DNA of 33,209 nt from Pseudomonadota bacterium (GCA_030597865.1 JAUVQZ010000003.1:1-33209), one strand, 5' to 3'; shown: positions 15,123 to 24,718, counted from the first letter of the stretch. The notes: generated by a model from the sequence alone, not told the origin. Translations and numbers: made by a program.

Positions 15123-15542
15123 ATGACTAAAAAAAATATACCAACGCCTATCTGTACAACCTGCAGGGAGTCGGGCGCCCAAAACTATAAAGATGGCGAA
15201 ACCTCTTATATCTGCCCCAATTGCGGTACGGAAATGAGATACCTGCCGGCCGGAGAGCTGTTGAGTTCCGGCGGTAATAAGGGGGAAGAAAATAATGGCT
15301 GGGTGACGAAGTTTTCCGTACTCAGCTCTGAACTCTACTCCGCTAGGGCGATTTTCGGCATAGGTGTTCTGGTCCTGGTTTTAACCCTTTCCTTTTTATG
15401 GTTTGGGGAAATTGGCACTGACAGCGCCCTTTGGAGCGCCGGGTCAGGAGTTTTTCTGGTTGCCCTGGGCATAATTAAATCGATTATGCAGAAGAGAAAA
15501 ATGAAAACGGTCATAGACCAGTATCCCCACTGGAAAAAATGA
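15123..15542 (+). CDS. zinc-ribbon membrane protein
   Basis: About 139 residues from ATG 15123 (MTKKNIPTPICTTC), or about 160 from ATG 15060 (MVVNVSFPG), which follows an AAGGGA; the frame is open to 14973. The visible parts are a four-Cys zinc ribbon (CTTC ... CPNCG, 18 residues between pairs), a linker, and two hydrophobic segments (ARAIFGIGVLVLVLTLSFLW and ALWSAGSGVFLVALGIIKSI), followed by a basic tail. The ribbon would face the cytoplasm. I do not recognise a characterised homologue; such zinc-ribbon/2-TM proteins are common small membrane proteins of unknown role. No partner gene is evident. Confidence 0.65.
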   Translation: MTKKNIPTPICTTCRESGAQNYKDGETSYICPNCGTEMRYLPAGELLSSGGNKGEENNGWVTKFSVLSSELYSARAIFGIGVLVLVLTLSFLWFGEIGTDSALWSAGSGVFLVALGIIKSIMQKRKMKTVIDQYPHWKK

Positions 15543-16025
15543 TTGCCGCGTTGGTTTCCCTTTTCACCCCCAACCCTTTGCCAATTGACCCAGGTAATGA
15601 CGATTATTGGATCGAAAGTGAAAGGGGCAGATCCCTGTTTAGTGGCCACCGCAAATATCTTCAGGCAGAATTCTGACCCGGTAAGATGGTGTGAGGCCGA
15701 TGTTGATGGGCGCCCAAATCCGGCTGTTTTTTCGTTTTCTGTTGTCCTCTGCTCCTTTTGGGATTTCCCAGGATTATGAACCCTAAGCAGCATCCTTTGG
15801 GTAGATTCTCAAACATTTCACCCCGCCCTCTCCTAACAGTTTTATTGTTGCCAGGTATGATCCTAAGGAATTAAGGAGAGTGCTTAATTCCCAGCTGGCA
15901 AGCGTCTTTTTCGAAAAACAAACATTAATAGTGGAGATGTCATAGGCCTGCCGTGCCTTTGCATTAACATGGTGATCTGCCCTTTTTCACCTGAAGAAAA
16001 GTTGCGGATAAAATTCACCTGACGG
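15543..16025. promoter_or_regulatory. 483-base intergenic region upstream of hybrid kinase
   Basis: No gene recognised. The one clear structure is a 9-base perfect palindrome, GGAATTAAG (15867-15875) and CTTAATTCC (15883-15891) with a 7-base spacer, about 135 bases before the kinase start. It is a candidate operator or small hairpin. No convincing promoter boxes could be fixed by eye. Confidence 0.4.
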
Positions 16026-19000
16026 ATGAGCAACATGCTAGATGACCAACAAAAGATACTCGTTGTGGATGACAATCCAGTTATTCTGAAGCTGATGACG
16101 AATTTTCTGGCTGAGCGCCAAGGGCATCATGTGCTCACCGCCGCAAATGGCCTGGAGGCCCTTGAGATACTCGAAGATTTTGTGCCGGATGTCATTTTTG
16201 TTGACTGGATAATGAACAAAATTTCCGGGGATCAACTGTGTAGAATCATTCGCAGCAAGCCGCAGTTGCAAGACTGCTTTTTGGTGATTCTTTCATCCAT
16301 GGCCGCTGAGGCAGAGGCCGACTTGCTTGCTGTTGGGGCAGACGCCTACATTGCCAAGGGGCCTTTCAAAAGAACAGCGCAGCATATCCAGACTTTGTTG
16401 GAGGAAGTGGCCCTCAAAACGGCAAAGGATTTCTCGCAAACCATACTGGGTCTGGATGAAGTCCACCAACGGCAGGCTACCCAAGAATTGTTGAGGCGCA
16501 ATAGGCATCACGAGCTTATTTTGCAAAACATCTCTGATGGAATTATCGAACTGGCATCAGATACCGGCATCATCGATTTGAGTCAAGGATCCCGCGTTAT
16601 TTTTGCGAACCAGGCTGCCTGCCGATTTATTGGCGGCAGCGAGGAAAAATTGTTGGCCTCCCGTTTAACGGAGCATCTAAGTGATGCAGATCAAAAGAGG
16701 CTTGAGGGAATATTAGCCGGCATTAAGGACCAACCCGTAACCCTTGGGGATGATCAGCCATTGTTGGTCAATGGTAGATATTTGAGCGTTATTTTCATCC
16801 CCTTTGTCGACAACCAAGAGAAATATGTCATTGGCGTATTGCGGGATATTACCGCCAAGAAAAAGGCTGAGATCGCCTTAGAAAAAAGTGGCCAACGTCT
16901 GCAGCTGGCAACTGAAGATGCTAAAAGAAAGGAATATTTGCTGCAAAGTATTATCACCTCCGCACCGGTGGGCATCAGCCTGGCCGTTGGTCGCAAGATC
17001 TACTGGGCCAACGAGAAGCTCAGCGAGATTACCGGCTACTCTGCGGAAGAATTACAGGGCCTGAGTGCCCGCATGTTCTATGTCAACGATGAAGAGTTTG
17101 AACGGGTTGGTCAGGAAATATACGGCTCAATAGAAAAGCACGGTACAGGCGCGGCAGAAACGCAATGGCAGCGCAAAGACGGTTCGATCATTGATGTTCT
17201 TTTAAATGCCAGCAGTGTTGATCTTCAGGATTTTACAGACAGTGTCACCTTCACCGTCCTTGATGTCACTCAGCAAAAAAAGGCCGAGCGTGCCCTGCAT
17301 GACAGCGAGCAACGGCTGCAGCTGGCCCTGGAGGGCGCCGATCTAGGCATGTGGGACTGGGATATTCAGAGCGGCAGCATTTACTATAGCCCCCGCTATC
17401 TCTCCATGCTGGGCTATGGCCCCACAGAGCTGCCCCATACCCTGGCCACCTGGGAAGGCCTCCTTCATCCAGATGACCTGCAGCCCACCAGGCAACATCT
17501 TCTCGACTGTCTGGCCCAAGAACCCTCCCGCTGGAGCCTGGAGTTTCGCCTGCGGGCCAAGGATGGTGGCTACCTGTGGATCCTCGGTCGCGGTCAGGTG
17601 GTTGACTATGGACCGGACGGCAGCCCGCTCAGGGCCGCAGGAACCCACCTCGATATCACGGATCATAAGAGGGCGGACGAGGCCTTGAAGAAGTCAGCCC
17701 GGGAGTGGTCGGCTGCCATGGATGCCTCTGACGATATCATCTATCTCCTGGATATGGAGCGCCGCATCCTCCGGGCCAACAGGGCCTTCTGCCGGATCAC
17801 AGGCACCACGGAAGAGGCCCTCATTGGCCGGTATATTGTCGATATTATGCATTTGCAGCAGGAGGAGAAGAGGCTTTGTCCTATCTGTCGGATCCAGGAG
17901 GGAAAACGGGATGCGGAGATTATCTTGGAGGCGAATGATCCAGATAATCCCACCAGCTTCCCGCTTCGGGTAGTTGTCAGGGTGGTCCGGGGTGACCAGG
18001 GCCAGCCCATAAGTATGCTGATGAATCTCCATGACCTGAGCAGCCAGCGACAGATTGAGGAATCGTTACGGCGCAGCAAGGAGGAGTGGGAGAAGACCTT
18101 TGACTCCATGAGCGATATCGTTACCATTCAGGACAGGGATATGCGCATTGTCCGGGCCAACAGGGCGGCCCACGATATGCTGGGGGCAGAGTTAGGAGAT
18201 CTCAATGGCCAGCTCTGCTACCGGCTTTTTTCCGGCACCACCACACCCTGTTCCGGCTGCCCTGAGGTCGACACCCTTAACAGCCGCGAGTCCCATTCGG
18301 CCATTATCCGCCATGAAAAGCTAGGAAAGATTTTTCTCGTTTCATCCAGCCCCATCCTTGATGACAATAAGGAGGTGCAGTACCTGGTCCATGTTGCCAA
18401 GGACATCACCGAGCAGAGACGTCTTGAAGAACAACAGGATATGCTCTACAGCCTCATTCAGCAGTCCAATGACGCCATCTATGTCATTGATCCGGTCAGC
18501 GCCGACATCCTCTTTGTCAACCGCCAGGGCCTTGAGAATCTTGGCTATGGGTGCGATGAGATGGTGAACCTGACCATCTACGACATCGCCCATCGGCTGG
18601 CAAGCGAGGAGGATTGGCAGCAAAGTCTGGCGACGATCAGGAGGCACGGTACCTATCTCTTTGAGACCAGCCAGAGGAGGAAGGATAATTCCCTGCTGCC
18701 GGTGGAGGTCAATGCCCGGGTCAGCCGCTATAACGGCCAGGATTTTGTCGTTGCCGTGGTGCGCGACATCAGCGAGCGCAAGAGGGCCGCGGAAAAGGTG
18801 CTCCAGGAGAAGAATAAGCTGGAGGCCGTGGTCTCGGCCCTGGGCAGCGGTCTTACCTTCCAGGATCGCCATTTCAGGGTTATTTACCAGAATAATGTCC
18901 ATAAAGAGATGCAGGGTGATCAGCTGGGGAAATTCTGTTATGAGGCCTATCATGGTCGGGATAAGGTCTGCCCGGGTTGCCTGCTGGCCAAATGTTTTGT

Positions 19001-20297
19001 CGATGGTAAGCTTCATCAGCATGAAGTTGCCATGGACAAGGGTGGTGCCACCATCTACCTGGATATTTCAGCCAGCCCCTACCGGGATGGTAGTGGTGAG
19101 ATCATCGGCGGCGTGGAGAGCATCCGCGACATCACTGACCGCAAGGGGCTGGAGGCCCAGGTCCAGCAGGGCCAGAAGATGGAGGCCATGGGCACCCTGG
19201 CCGGCGGCATTGCCCATGACTTCAACAATATCCTGGCCGCCATCATGGGCTTTAATGAGATGGCCCTCCAGGACACGCCCGAGGACAACCCGATCCATCG
19301 GATGTTGAAACATGTGGCCAAGGGCGCGGAACGGGCCCGGGACCTGGTCCAGCAGATCCTCACCTTCAGCCGCAAGGCGGATCAGCACAAGGCCCCCATG
19401 CTCCTGCAGCCGGTCATCAAGGAGGTCTTAAAGCTGATGCGGGCCACCATACCCGCCACCATTGCCGTCAAGAGTAATATTGCCCCTGAGTGCGGCCTGG
19501 TTCTGGCCGATCCCACCCTGATCCACCAGTTGGTGATGAATCTCTGCACCAACTCCTATCATGCCATGCGGGAGACAGGCGGTCAGTTGTCCATCACTCT
19601 CCGCCCGCTGACGGTGGGCAGGGAGCTTGCTGAATCCATTGTGGATTTGCAGGAGGGCCCCTCTGTGCAGATCACGGTCAGCGACACCGGCCACGGCATG
19701 GAGCAGGCCACCCTTAAACGGATCTTTGAACCCTATTACACCACCAAGGCCCAGGGTGAGGGGACCGGCCTGGGTCTGGCTGTTGTCCACGGCATTGTCA
19801 CCGGTCTGGGCGGGGCAATCACCGTGGCCAGCGAGGTGGGGGGCGGTACCTCCTTCGATGTTTATTTGCCCCAGGCAGGAGAAGGGGAGCTCTGTGAAGT
19901 CCCTGGAAATAGTGGGGCTCTTGAGGGCCAGGGCCATATATTGCTGGTGGATGATGAAGAGGAGATCATCTCCTTTGGAAAGGAGATGCTTTCCCGTCTG
20001 GGCTATCAGGTCACCAGTTTTAACAGCAGTAGGGAGGCCCTGGAGGCCTTCAGGCAGAGTCCGAACGAATTTGAGCTGATCATCACCGACCAGACCATGC
20101 CTGAACTCACCGGCCTTGACCTGGCCCAGAGGATCATGGCGATACGGCCGGAGATGGCCATTCTTCTCATAAGCGGCTATAGTGTACAGGTGGATGCGGA
20201 GTCGTGCCGGGCCATGGGGCTCAGCGGTTATCTGAAAAAACCTTTTAATGGCTATGAGATGGGCGAGGCGGTAAGGAAGATTTTGAGCAGGGCCTAG
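16026..20297 (+). CDS. hybrid sensor histidine kinase, REC-PAS(x7)-HisKA-HATPase-REC
   Basis: A 1423-residue soluble kinase with no membrane segment. An N-terminal receiver (about 8-130) has phospho-acceptor D60 and K111. Seven PAS repeats follow, starting near residues 157, 301, 430, 560, 686, 805 and 930, most ending in a D-I/V-T/S-x-x-K/R-x-A linker. PAS4, PAS5 and PAS7 contain Cys clusters (LCPIC; CYRLFSGTTTPCSGC; CYEAYHGRDKVCPGC) that could bind metal, an Fe-S cluster or sense redox. The HisKA domain has H1064 in GGIAHDFNNILA. HATPase boxes are NLCTNSYHAM, VSDTGHGM and GTGLGLAVVHG. The C-terminal receiver has D1355 (IITDQTMP) and a KKPF lysine. The AHDFNN kinase class plus C-terminal receiver is common in anaerobic deltaproteobacteria. 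The NtrC-type gene 19 bases downstream is its likely partner. Confidence 0.93.
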   Translation: MSNMLDDQQKILVVDDNPVILKLMTNFLAERQGHHVLTAANGLEALEILEDFVPDVIFVDWIMNKISGDQLCRIIRSKPQLQDCFLVILSSMAAEAEADLLAVGADAYIAKGPFKRTAQHIQTLLEEVALKTAKDFSQTILGLDEVHQRQATQELLRRNRHHELILQNISDGIIELASDTGIIDLSQGSRVIFANQAACRFIGGSEEKLLASRLTEHLSDADQKRLEGILAGIKDQPVTLGDDQPLLVNGRYLSVIFIPFVDNQEKYVIGVLRDITAKKKAEIALEKSGQRLQLATEDAKRKEYLLQSIITSAPVGISLAVGRKIYWANEKLSEITGYSAEELQGLSARMFYVNDEEFERVGQEIYGSIEKHGTGAAETQWQRKDGSIIDVLLNASSVDLQDFTDSVTFTVLDVTQQKKAERALHDSEQRLQLALEGADLGMWDWDIQSGSIYYSPRYLSMLGYGPTELPHTLATWEGLLHPDDLQPTRQHLLDCLAQEPSRWSLEFRLRAKDGGYLWILGRGQVVDYGPDGSPLRAAGTHLDITDHKRADEALKKSAREWSAAMDASDDIIYLLDMERRILRANRAFCRITGTTEEALIGRYIVDIMHLQQEEKRLCPICRIQEGKRDAEIILEANDPDNPTSFPLRVVVRVVRGDQGQPISMLMNLHDLSSQRQIEESLRRSKEEWEKTFDSMSDIVTIQDRDMRIVRANRAAHDMLGAELGDLNGQLCYRLFSGTTTPCSGCPEVDTLNSRESHSAIIRHEKLGKIFLVSSSPILDDNKEVQYLVHVAKDITEQRRLEEQQDMLYSLIQQSNDAIYVIDPVSADILFVNRQGLENLGYGCDEMVNLTIYDIAHRLASEEDWQQSLATIRRHGTYLFETSQRRKDNSLLPVEVNARVSRYNGQDFVVAVVRDISERKRAAEKVLQEKNKLEAVVSALGSGLTFQDRHFRVIYQNNVHKEMQGDQLGKFCYEAYHGRDKVCPGCLLAKCFVDGKLHQHEVAMDKGGATIYLDISASPYRDGSGEIIGGVESIRDITDRKGLEAQVQQGQKMEAMGTLAGGIAHDFNNILAAIMGFNEMALQDTPEDNPIHRMLKHVAKGAERARDLVQQILTFSRKADQHKAPMLLQPVIKEVLKLMRATIPATIAVKSNIAPECGLVLADPTLIHQLVMNLCTNSYHAMRETGGQLSITLRPLTVGRELAESIVDLQEGPSVQITVSDTGHGMEQATLKRIFEPYYTTKAQGEGTGLGLAVVHGIVTGLGGAITVASEVGGGTSFDVYLPQAGEGELCEVPGNSGALEGQGHILLVDDEEEIISFGKEMLSRLGYQVTSFNSSREALEAFRQSPNEFELIITDQTMPELTGLDLAQRIMAIRPEMAILLISGYSVQVDAESCRAMGLSGYLKKPFNGYEMGEAVRKILSRA

Positions 20298-20316
20298 GCC
20301 CTGCGGCATTGAGATC

Positions 20317-21702
20317 ATGGCAATAATTCTTATCATAGACGACGACCAGGAGCTGGCCACCATGCTCTCCATGATGGTGCAGCGCCTGGGCCATGAGGCC
20401 GTGACGGCCGCGACCCTGGAGAGTGGGGTCATGAAGGCGGCTGAGGGCAGCTTTGATGTGGTATTTCTCGATGTCAGGATGCCGGATGGCAACGGCCTGG
20501 AGAGGATACCGGAGATTCGCAGCACGGCCTCGGCCCCGGAGGTTATCATCATCACCGGTGTTGGCGACAGGAGCGGTGCCGAGCTTGCCATCATGAACGG
20601 GGCCTGGGACTATATTGAAAAGGCCTCCCTGGCTAGGGACTTCGAACTCCCCCTGGCCCGGGCCCTCCAGTACCGGCAGGAGAAGGGCCACAAGACGCCG
20701 GTGGCCCTGGAGCGCAACGAGATCATCGGCAAGAGCCCTCGGCTCCAGGGTTGCCTTGATCTTGTGGCCCAGGCAGCGGCCAGTCTGACCAATGTCCTGA
20801 TCACCGGCGAGACCGGCACCGGCAAGGAGCTCTTTGCCAAGGCTATTCACCAGAATAGTGAGCGGTTCACAAAGAGTTTTGTGGTGGTGGACTGCGCGGC
20901 CCTGCCTGACAGCCTGGTGGAAGGCATGCTCTTTGGCCATGTCAAGGGCGCCTTCACCGGCGCTGAGCGGGATCAGGACGGCCTGATCAGGCAGGCAGAT
21001 AGGGGCACCCTCTTTCTTGATGAGGTGGGAGAACTGCCCCTTAACCTGCAAAAGGCCTTTTTGCGAGCCCTGCAGGAGCGTCGTTTCCGGCCCCTGGGTG
21101 GTAAGCAGGAGGTGAGCAGCGACTTCAGGCTGATTGCGGCAACCAACCGCGATCTCTCTGCCATGGTCAAGGAGGGCAGCTTCCGCCAGGACCTTCTCTA
21201 CCGCCTCAACTCCCTGCACATCAGTCTGCCTGCCCTGCACCAGCGCCTGGAGGATATCCGGCCCCTGGCCCTCTCCTTTATCACCCGGTTCTGCGAACAG
21301 TACCGGATCCCGGCCAAGGGCATCACCTCAGACTTTTTCGAGGCCCTGGAGGCCCACGACTGGCCCGGCAATGTCAGGGAGTTGAAAAACACCATTGAAC
21401 AGGTCCTGGCCAGGTCCGGAGATGATCCCAACCTCTTTGCCAATCATCTGCCCATTAATATCCGGGTCCGCTTAACCACCTCCCATCTGCCGCCCGATAC
21501 TCCCGGCCAGGAAGAGCCAGTCCTGGCAAGCCTGATTGGCGGCGACCTTCCCTCCCTGAAGGAGTTTCGCAACCAGGCCTATCAGGCCTATGCCCAGCAG
21601 CTCCATGGCCAGTATGGCCACGACATCAAGGAGGCCTGTCAGGTCTCCGGCCTCTCCCGCTCCCGCCTCTACGCCTTTCTCCAAGACCATAAAAAATCAT
21701 AG
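20317..21702 (+). CDS. NtrC-family sigma-54 response regulator
   Basis: A 461-residue regulator. The receiver domain (1-120) has IDDD acidic residues, phospho-acceptor D52 (FLDVRMPD) and K102, although the usual K-P is K-A here. The AAA+ domain has Walker A GETGTGKE, the GAFTGA sigma-54 loop, Walker B GTLFLDEVGELPLN and AATNRDL. A C-terminal helix-turn-helix (IKEACQVSGLSRSRLYAFL) binds DNA. It is complete and of standard length. It lies 19 bases after the hybrid kinase in the same direction, so the two form a two-component pair. Its target promoters are not identified in the window. A very strong terminator follows. Confidence 0.95.
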   Translation: MAIILIIDDDQELATMLSMMVQRLGHEAVTAATLESGVMKAAEGSFDVVFLDVRMPDGNGLERIPEIRSTASAPEVIIITGVGDRSGAELAIMNGAWDYIEKASLARDFELPLARALQYRQEKGHKTPVALERNEIIGKSPRLQGCLDLVAQAAASLTNVLITGETGTGKELFAKAIHQNSERFTKSFVVVDCAALPDSLVEGMLFGHVKGAFTGAERDQDGLIRQADRGTLFLDEVGELPLNLQKAFLRALQERRFRPLGGKQEVSSDFRLIAATNRDLSAMVKEGSFRQDLLYRLNSLHISLPALHQRLEDIRPLALSFITRFCEQYRIPAKGITSDFFEALEAHDWPGNVRELKNTIEQVLARSGDDPNLFANHLPINIRVRLTTSHLPPDTPGQEEPVLASLIGGDLPSLKEFRNQAYQAYAQQLHGQYGHDIKEACQVSGLSRSRLYAFLQDHKKS

Positions 21703-21765
21703 GCAGCACCTCTCCCCCTCTTCTGCCTGCTGATACCTTGCCTTATTCCCATCCCTACGTCCTGA

Positions 21766-21812
21766 AAAACAGGAGCACCTGTCCTTGTTTTCAGGACAGG
21801 TGCTCCTGTTTT
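21766..21812 (+). terminator. strong 20-bp-stem terminator
   Basis: A perfect 20-base stem (21766-21785 with 21793-21812) closes a 7-base loop, TGTTTTC. The left arm starts AAAACAGGAGC and the right arm ends GCTCCTGTTTT, so it can act in both directions. It separates the kinase/regulator pair from the roadblock cluster. Confidence 0.9.
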
Positions 21813-21991
21813 CTGCGCCCCACCCCTTTGCCCCACCTCTTCGTGGTGGTCTACCTGCCTGATATTAAAAGAAATATTTGAAAAATATTAGCGCAGTCAT
21901 TGGTTGGCATGAATTTTCTATAAGGTACGGGGACAGGGGGGAGTTTACGTTTTTAGTTATAATGCTGAAGCATCGAGGGAGAGACGTTTTA

Positions 21992-22783
21992 ATGGCGGAA
22001 CAAACAACGAGTGAGAGTGAGATAGTAGAGGAATCTGCAGAGCATGGTGCCATGGGCGGCGAACTCACCGGGTTCAGTGTGTCCAGCCTTATGCAGATGC
22101 TTCAGGCCGATAACCGTACCATCCTGGCTGATATCAAAGGCAAAGGGCTGCAGTGTGGAATCATCTATTTTGCCGAGGGTGAGCCGATAGATGCATCGTG
22201 CGGCAGCTTAAAGGGGGACAGTGCAATTTTGGCAATGATTGAGTGGGAGTCGGTGAATATCAGCTTTCAGGCACCCCCCACAAAGCCGCCCGCCAAGACA
22301 GTGAAACACTCCTCCATGGGTCTTCTCATGGAAGGCATGAGGTTGCGGGATGAGCGCAATGTCGCTCAACCTGAAATACGTGAAGAACAGACAAATCAAA
22401 ACAGTAGAGAAGGGGACAACGAAATGGCTGGATTAAAACAGATGATGAAGGATATCGCCGATGAGATGGATGGCGTCATAGCGGTTGGTGTTGTGGGTTT
22501 GGATGGTATGACCATTGCCGCCCATAATCCCACCGGAGTTGACATGGATGTTATTTCGGCAAAATTTGCCATGGTTATGAAGCTTGTGGAAAAGTCTGTT
22601 GATGACCTGAAAAGTTTAGGAAATTTTGAAGAAAATCTTGTCCAGACTGCCAATTCCTGGATGCTCACCCGCTTTTTGGACAAGCAGTATTACTTGGCCT
22701 GCATCGTCAGCCGCGAGGGGACCCTTGGTAATGTCCGGCTGGTGGCCAAGAAGTATCTCGATCAGGTCCAACGCGCCCTGTAG
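21992..22783 (+). CDS. DUF4388 (PATAN) plus roadblock/LC7 protein
   Basis: A 263-residue two-domain protein. Residues about 20-115 form a DUF4388/PATAN-type domain (ELTGFSVSSLMQMLQ, then GIIYFAEGEPIDA and a helix ILAMIEWESVNISF), found in bacterial signalling proteins. Residues about 145-260 form a roadblock/LC7 domain (ADEMDGVIAVGVVGLDGMTIAAHNP ... LVAKKYLDQVQ), the fold of MglB-type small-GTPase activators and dynein light chains. ATG 21992 (MAEQTTSE) is chosen over upstream starts at 21878 and 21962, because the N-terminal extension is not domain-like and GAGGGAGAG lies upstream. It is the first gene of a same-direction cluster with 15-44-base gaps up to 25915. No MglA-like GTPase is encoded in the window. 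Confidence 0.85.
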   Translation: MAEQTTSESEIVEESAEHGAMGGELTGFSVSSLMQMLQADNRTILADIKGKGLQCGIIYFAEGEPIDASCGSLKGDSAILAMIEWESVNISFQAPPTKPPAKTVKHSSMGLLMEGMRLRDERNVAQPEIREEQTNQNSREGDNEMAGLKQMMKDIADEMDGVIAVGVVGLDGMTIAAHNPTGVDMDVISAKFAMVMKLVEKSVDDLKSLGNFEENLVQTANSWMLTRFLDKQYYLACIVSREGTLGNVRLVAKKYLDQVQRAL

Positions 22784-22826
22784 AGCTGTATACAACCGGA
22801 AATCTGAAAAAGTTTGAGGAGAGAAG

Positions 22827-23300
22827 ATGGCAACTGAAGAACAGAAAAAACAGAATATGATGCGGCTCATGACCCTGATGATCGGTGGCATGGCCAAGGC
22901 CCTTTATGACCTTTTTGGCGAAAGCGCCTTTGCCACCATGACAGAGGTGGGCAAGACCCTGCTCGCCATCATGGAGGATGAAATGGGCCTGGAGTTAGAC
23001 AGTGAAAACCCTGAAGAGGTTATCATGGAAATCGGCAGGATTTTCACCGATGAATTGGGTTTTGTCGCAGGCTTTGATGTGAAACGCGATGGCAACGACA
23101 TTATCTTGTCGGTGGACAGATGTGCCGGCTGGAACCTTACCCAGTCCATCATGAAGCTTGGGGTTGATGTGCCCTTTACCTGTCCGATCATGAATGTGGG
23201 CCAGGCAGCCCTATTAAAGATGGGCATCCATGCCCAGAAGAAAATCGCCCCCATTGAAGAGGTTCGTGGCTCAGCCATCACCTTCTCCATTATCGACTAA
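22827..23300 (+). CDS. small protein of roadblock/amidoligase cluster
   Basis: A 157-residue cytoplasmic protein not recognised with certainty. The N-terminal half is helical (MMRLMTLMIGGMAKALYDLFG, then a helix with EVGKTLLAIMEDEMG). The C-terminal half is alpha/beta with two Cys (VDRCAGW and VPFTCPIMNVGQAALLKMG) and ends in strands (GSAITFSIID). The layout of a helical start, a Cys-containing strand-helix and a terminal strand resembles V4R-type small-molecule-binding domains, but this is only a guess. GAGGAGAG immediately upstream gives a strong start. It lies between the roadblock and amidoligase genes with gaps of 43 and 44 bases. Confidence 0.7.
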   Translation: MATEEQKKQNMMRLMTLMIGGMAKALYDLFGESAFATMTEVGKTLLAIMEDEMGLELDSENPEEVIMEIGRIFTDELGFVAGFDVKRDGNDIILSVDRCAGWNLTQSIMKLGVDVPFTCPIMNVGQAALLKMGIHAQKKIAPIEEVRGSAITFSIID

Positions 23301-23344
23301 GGGAGCAATCTTCGTCTCCAAGGGACAAAGACAGGTGAATCTCC

Positions 23345-24682
23345 ATGGCAGATGCTAGTCTCCAGACAGAGTCATGGCCGTTGGCCGGTGAAGCTCTCCA
23401 TGAAGAGCAGCCCATTTTCTCATGCCGGCCGGATTCCCTGTCCTTTGCCCAGGCAACATACTATCAGGATCTCCTCTATCGTACCCTGAAGATCGGGACA
23501 GAGCTTGAGTTTGCCCTGCCACAAAGGGTCAGGCGTGAGGATCTTGAAAAGGAGTTGACTGCTGAACTCAAGCCATCCCAGGATATGAACAACCTGGGAC
23601 GGCTTGGTGTTTTTGATATTTCCAAGGAACATTGCGGTATTGAGATTCGGGTGATCGGTCGCCATCCTCACTGGGATGCCCAGGTTCACCAGTACCGCCA
23701 GATCATGGCTCCCCTCTGGCGCAACAAGGTGCGCATGCGCCCTACCTGCGGTCTCCATTTTCACCTCCTTGGTGTCGGCCTCTCTGAACCGGTGCCGGAA
23801 ATCATTCTTGCCAATCTCTGGAACATCATGCGGCGCTATGGACCTGGCCTGAAATTTCTGACCAGCGGCGGTGAGTCCACGGCTGCCCTGTGCCGGCGAC
23901 GCCAGCATAATGCCCATCAGGAATTTATGCGCCGAGGCCCGGAGTCCCTCACCGTTGCGGAGATCCAGCAGCACCTCAAGAAAAGTTTCGACGTTCCTGA
24001 GCACCAAAACTTTTTCAACCTGGAGCATCTTCGTTTTAACGATAAGGGAGAGATTTCCACCTTCCATGTGGAGTTTCGTTTCCCGGATGGTGATCTCTCC
24101 CCCCTGTCCATCACTGCCAAGGTCTTTCTCTTTTTGGTCATGATGTTAAAGGCGGTGGAAATTTCAAAATTCGGCCTTCTCCATGTGGGCAAGACATCCC
24201 AGTGGCAACGCAAGAAAGAACTGTTGGACCTGATCAGCAATAATGACGGCAAGCTGGCCACCAGCGACACTGCGGCCTGTCTGCCATACCTTGACGAGTA
24301 CCGTCAAAACGCCTCAAGTTTATTACGATTTTTAAAATCAATCTTTATTCTTCTGGATAATCCCGCCGAGCTCATTCTCCAGTCCCTGGCTGAGAGCCCT
24401 ATATCCCTGCGGCGTCATAGGGGGCTTGACTGGCAACAGATCGATCAGGAGCTTCAGGGGCTGGTTGGCAGCGAGGAGAAGATGGATGAAGGTGATTACA
24501 AGCTCTGCAAAATAATTGAAATGGGCCTGGTGGAGCAAAAGGAAGATTTTCAGAGTTGGCTGGTCAGTGCCGCCTATCTCTGTAACTGTCCCCCTGAAGA
24601 GGTCAGCAAACGGCTGGAAAAATATGAGCGCCGCAACCCTATCTGGAGCCAGAAGTTGGGGTGTATGGTGTTTTTTCGATGA
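23345..24682 (+). CDS. putative amidoligase (GCS-like COOH-NH2 ligase)
   Basis: A 445-residue protein. Its motifs match the Amidoligase_2 family, which has the glutamine synthetase/gamma-glutamylcysteine synthetase fold: the metal/ATP-binding IGTELEF (E53, E55) near the start, CGLHFHL (135-141) and HVEFRFPDG (241-249). These form the active site in the order expected. Family members are predicted to join a carboxylate to an amine using ATP, and comparative genomics has linked them to peptide or protein tagging and secondary metabolites. About 190 helical residues after the core (from 255) have no domain I can name. The next gene encodes a lone class II glutamine amidotransferase, a plausible ammonia donor. 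The true substrate is unknown. Confidence 0.8.
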   Translation: MADASLQTESWPLAGEALHEEQPIFSCRPDSLSFAQATYYQDLLYRTLKIGTELEFALPQRVRREDLEKELTAELKPSQDMNNLGRLGVFDISKEHCGIEIRVIGRHPHWDAQVHQYRQIMAPLWRNKVRMRPTCGLHFHLLGVGLSEPVPEIILANLWNIMRRYGPGLKFLTSGGESTAALCRRRQHNAHQEFMRRGPESLTVAEIQQHLKKSFDVPEHQNFFNLEHLRFNDKGEISTFHVEFRFPDGDLSPLSITAKVFLFLVMMLKAVEISKFGLLHVGKTSQWQRKKELLDLISNNDGKLATSDTAACLPYLDEYRQNASSLLRFLKSIFILLDNPAELILQSLAESPISLRRHRGLDWQQIDQELQGLVGSEEKMDEGDYKLCKIIEMGLVEQKEDFQSWLVSAAYLCNCPPEEVSKRLEKYERRNPIWSQKLGCMVFFR

Positions 24683-24718
24683 AAGATAAGAGAGGCCTTT
24701 TGGCATGAGGAGCAGGGA

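Noticed and set aside
19428..20594. 388-codon frame antisense to the hybrid kinase and NtrC regulator
   Set aside because: It spans two well-supported genes and has low-complexity translation; a mirror-frame artefact.
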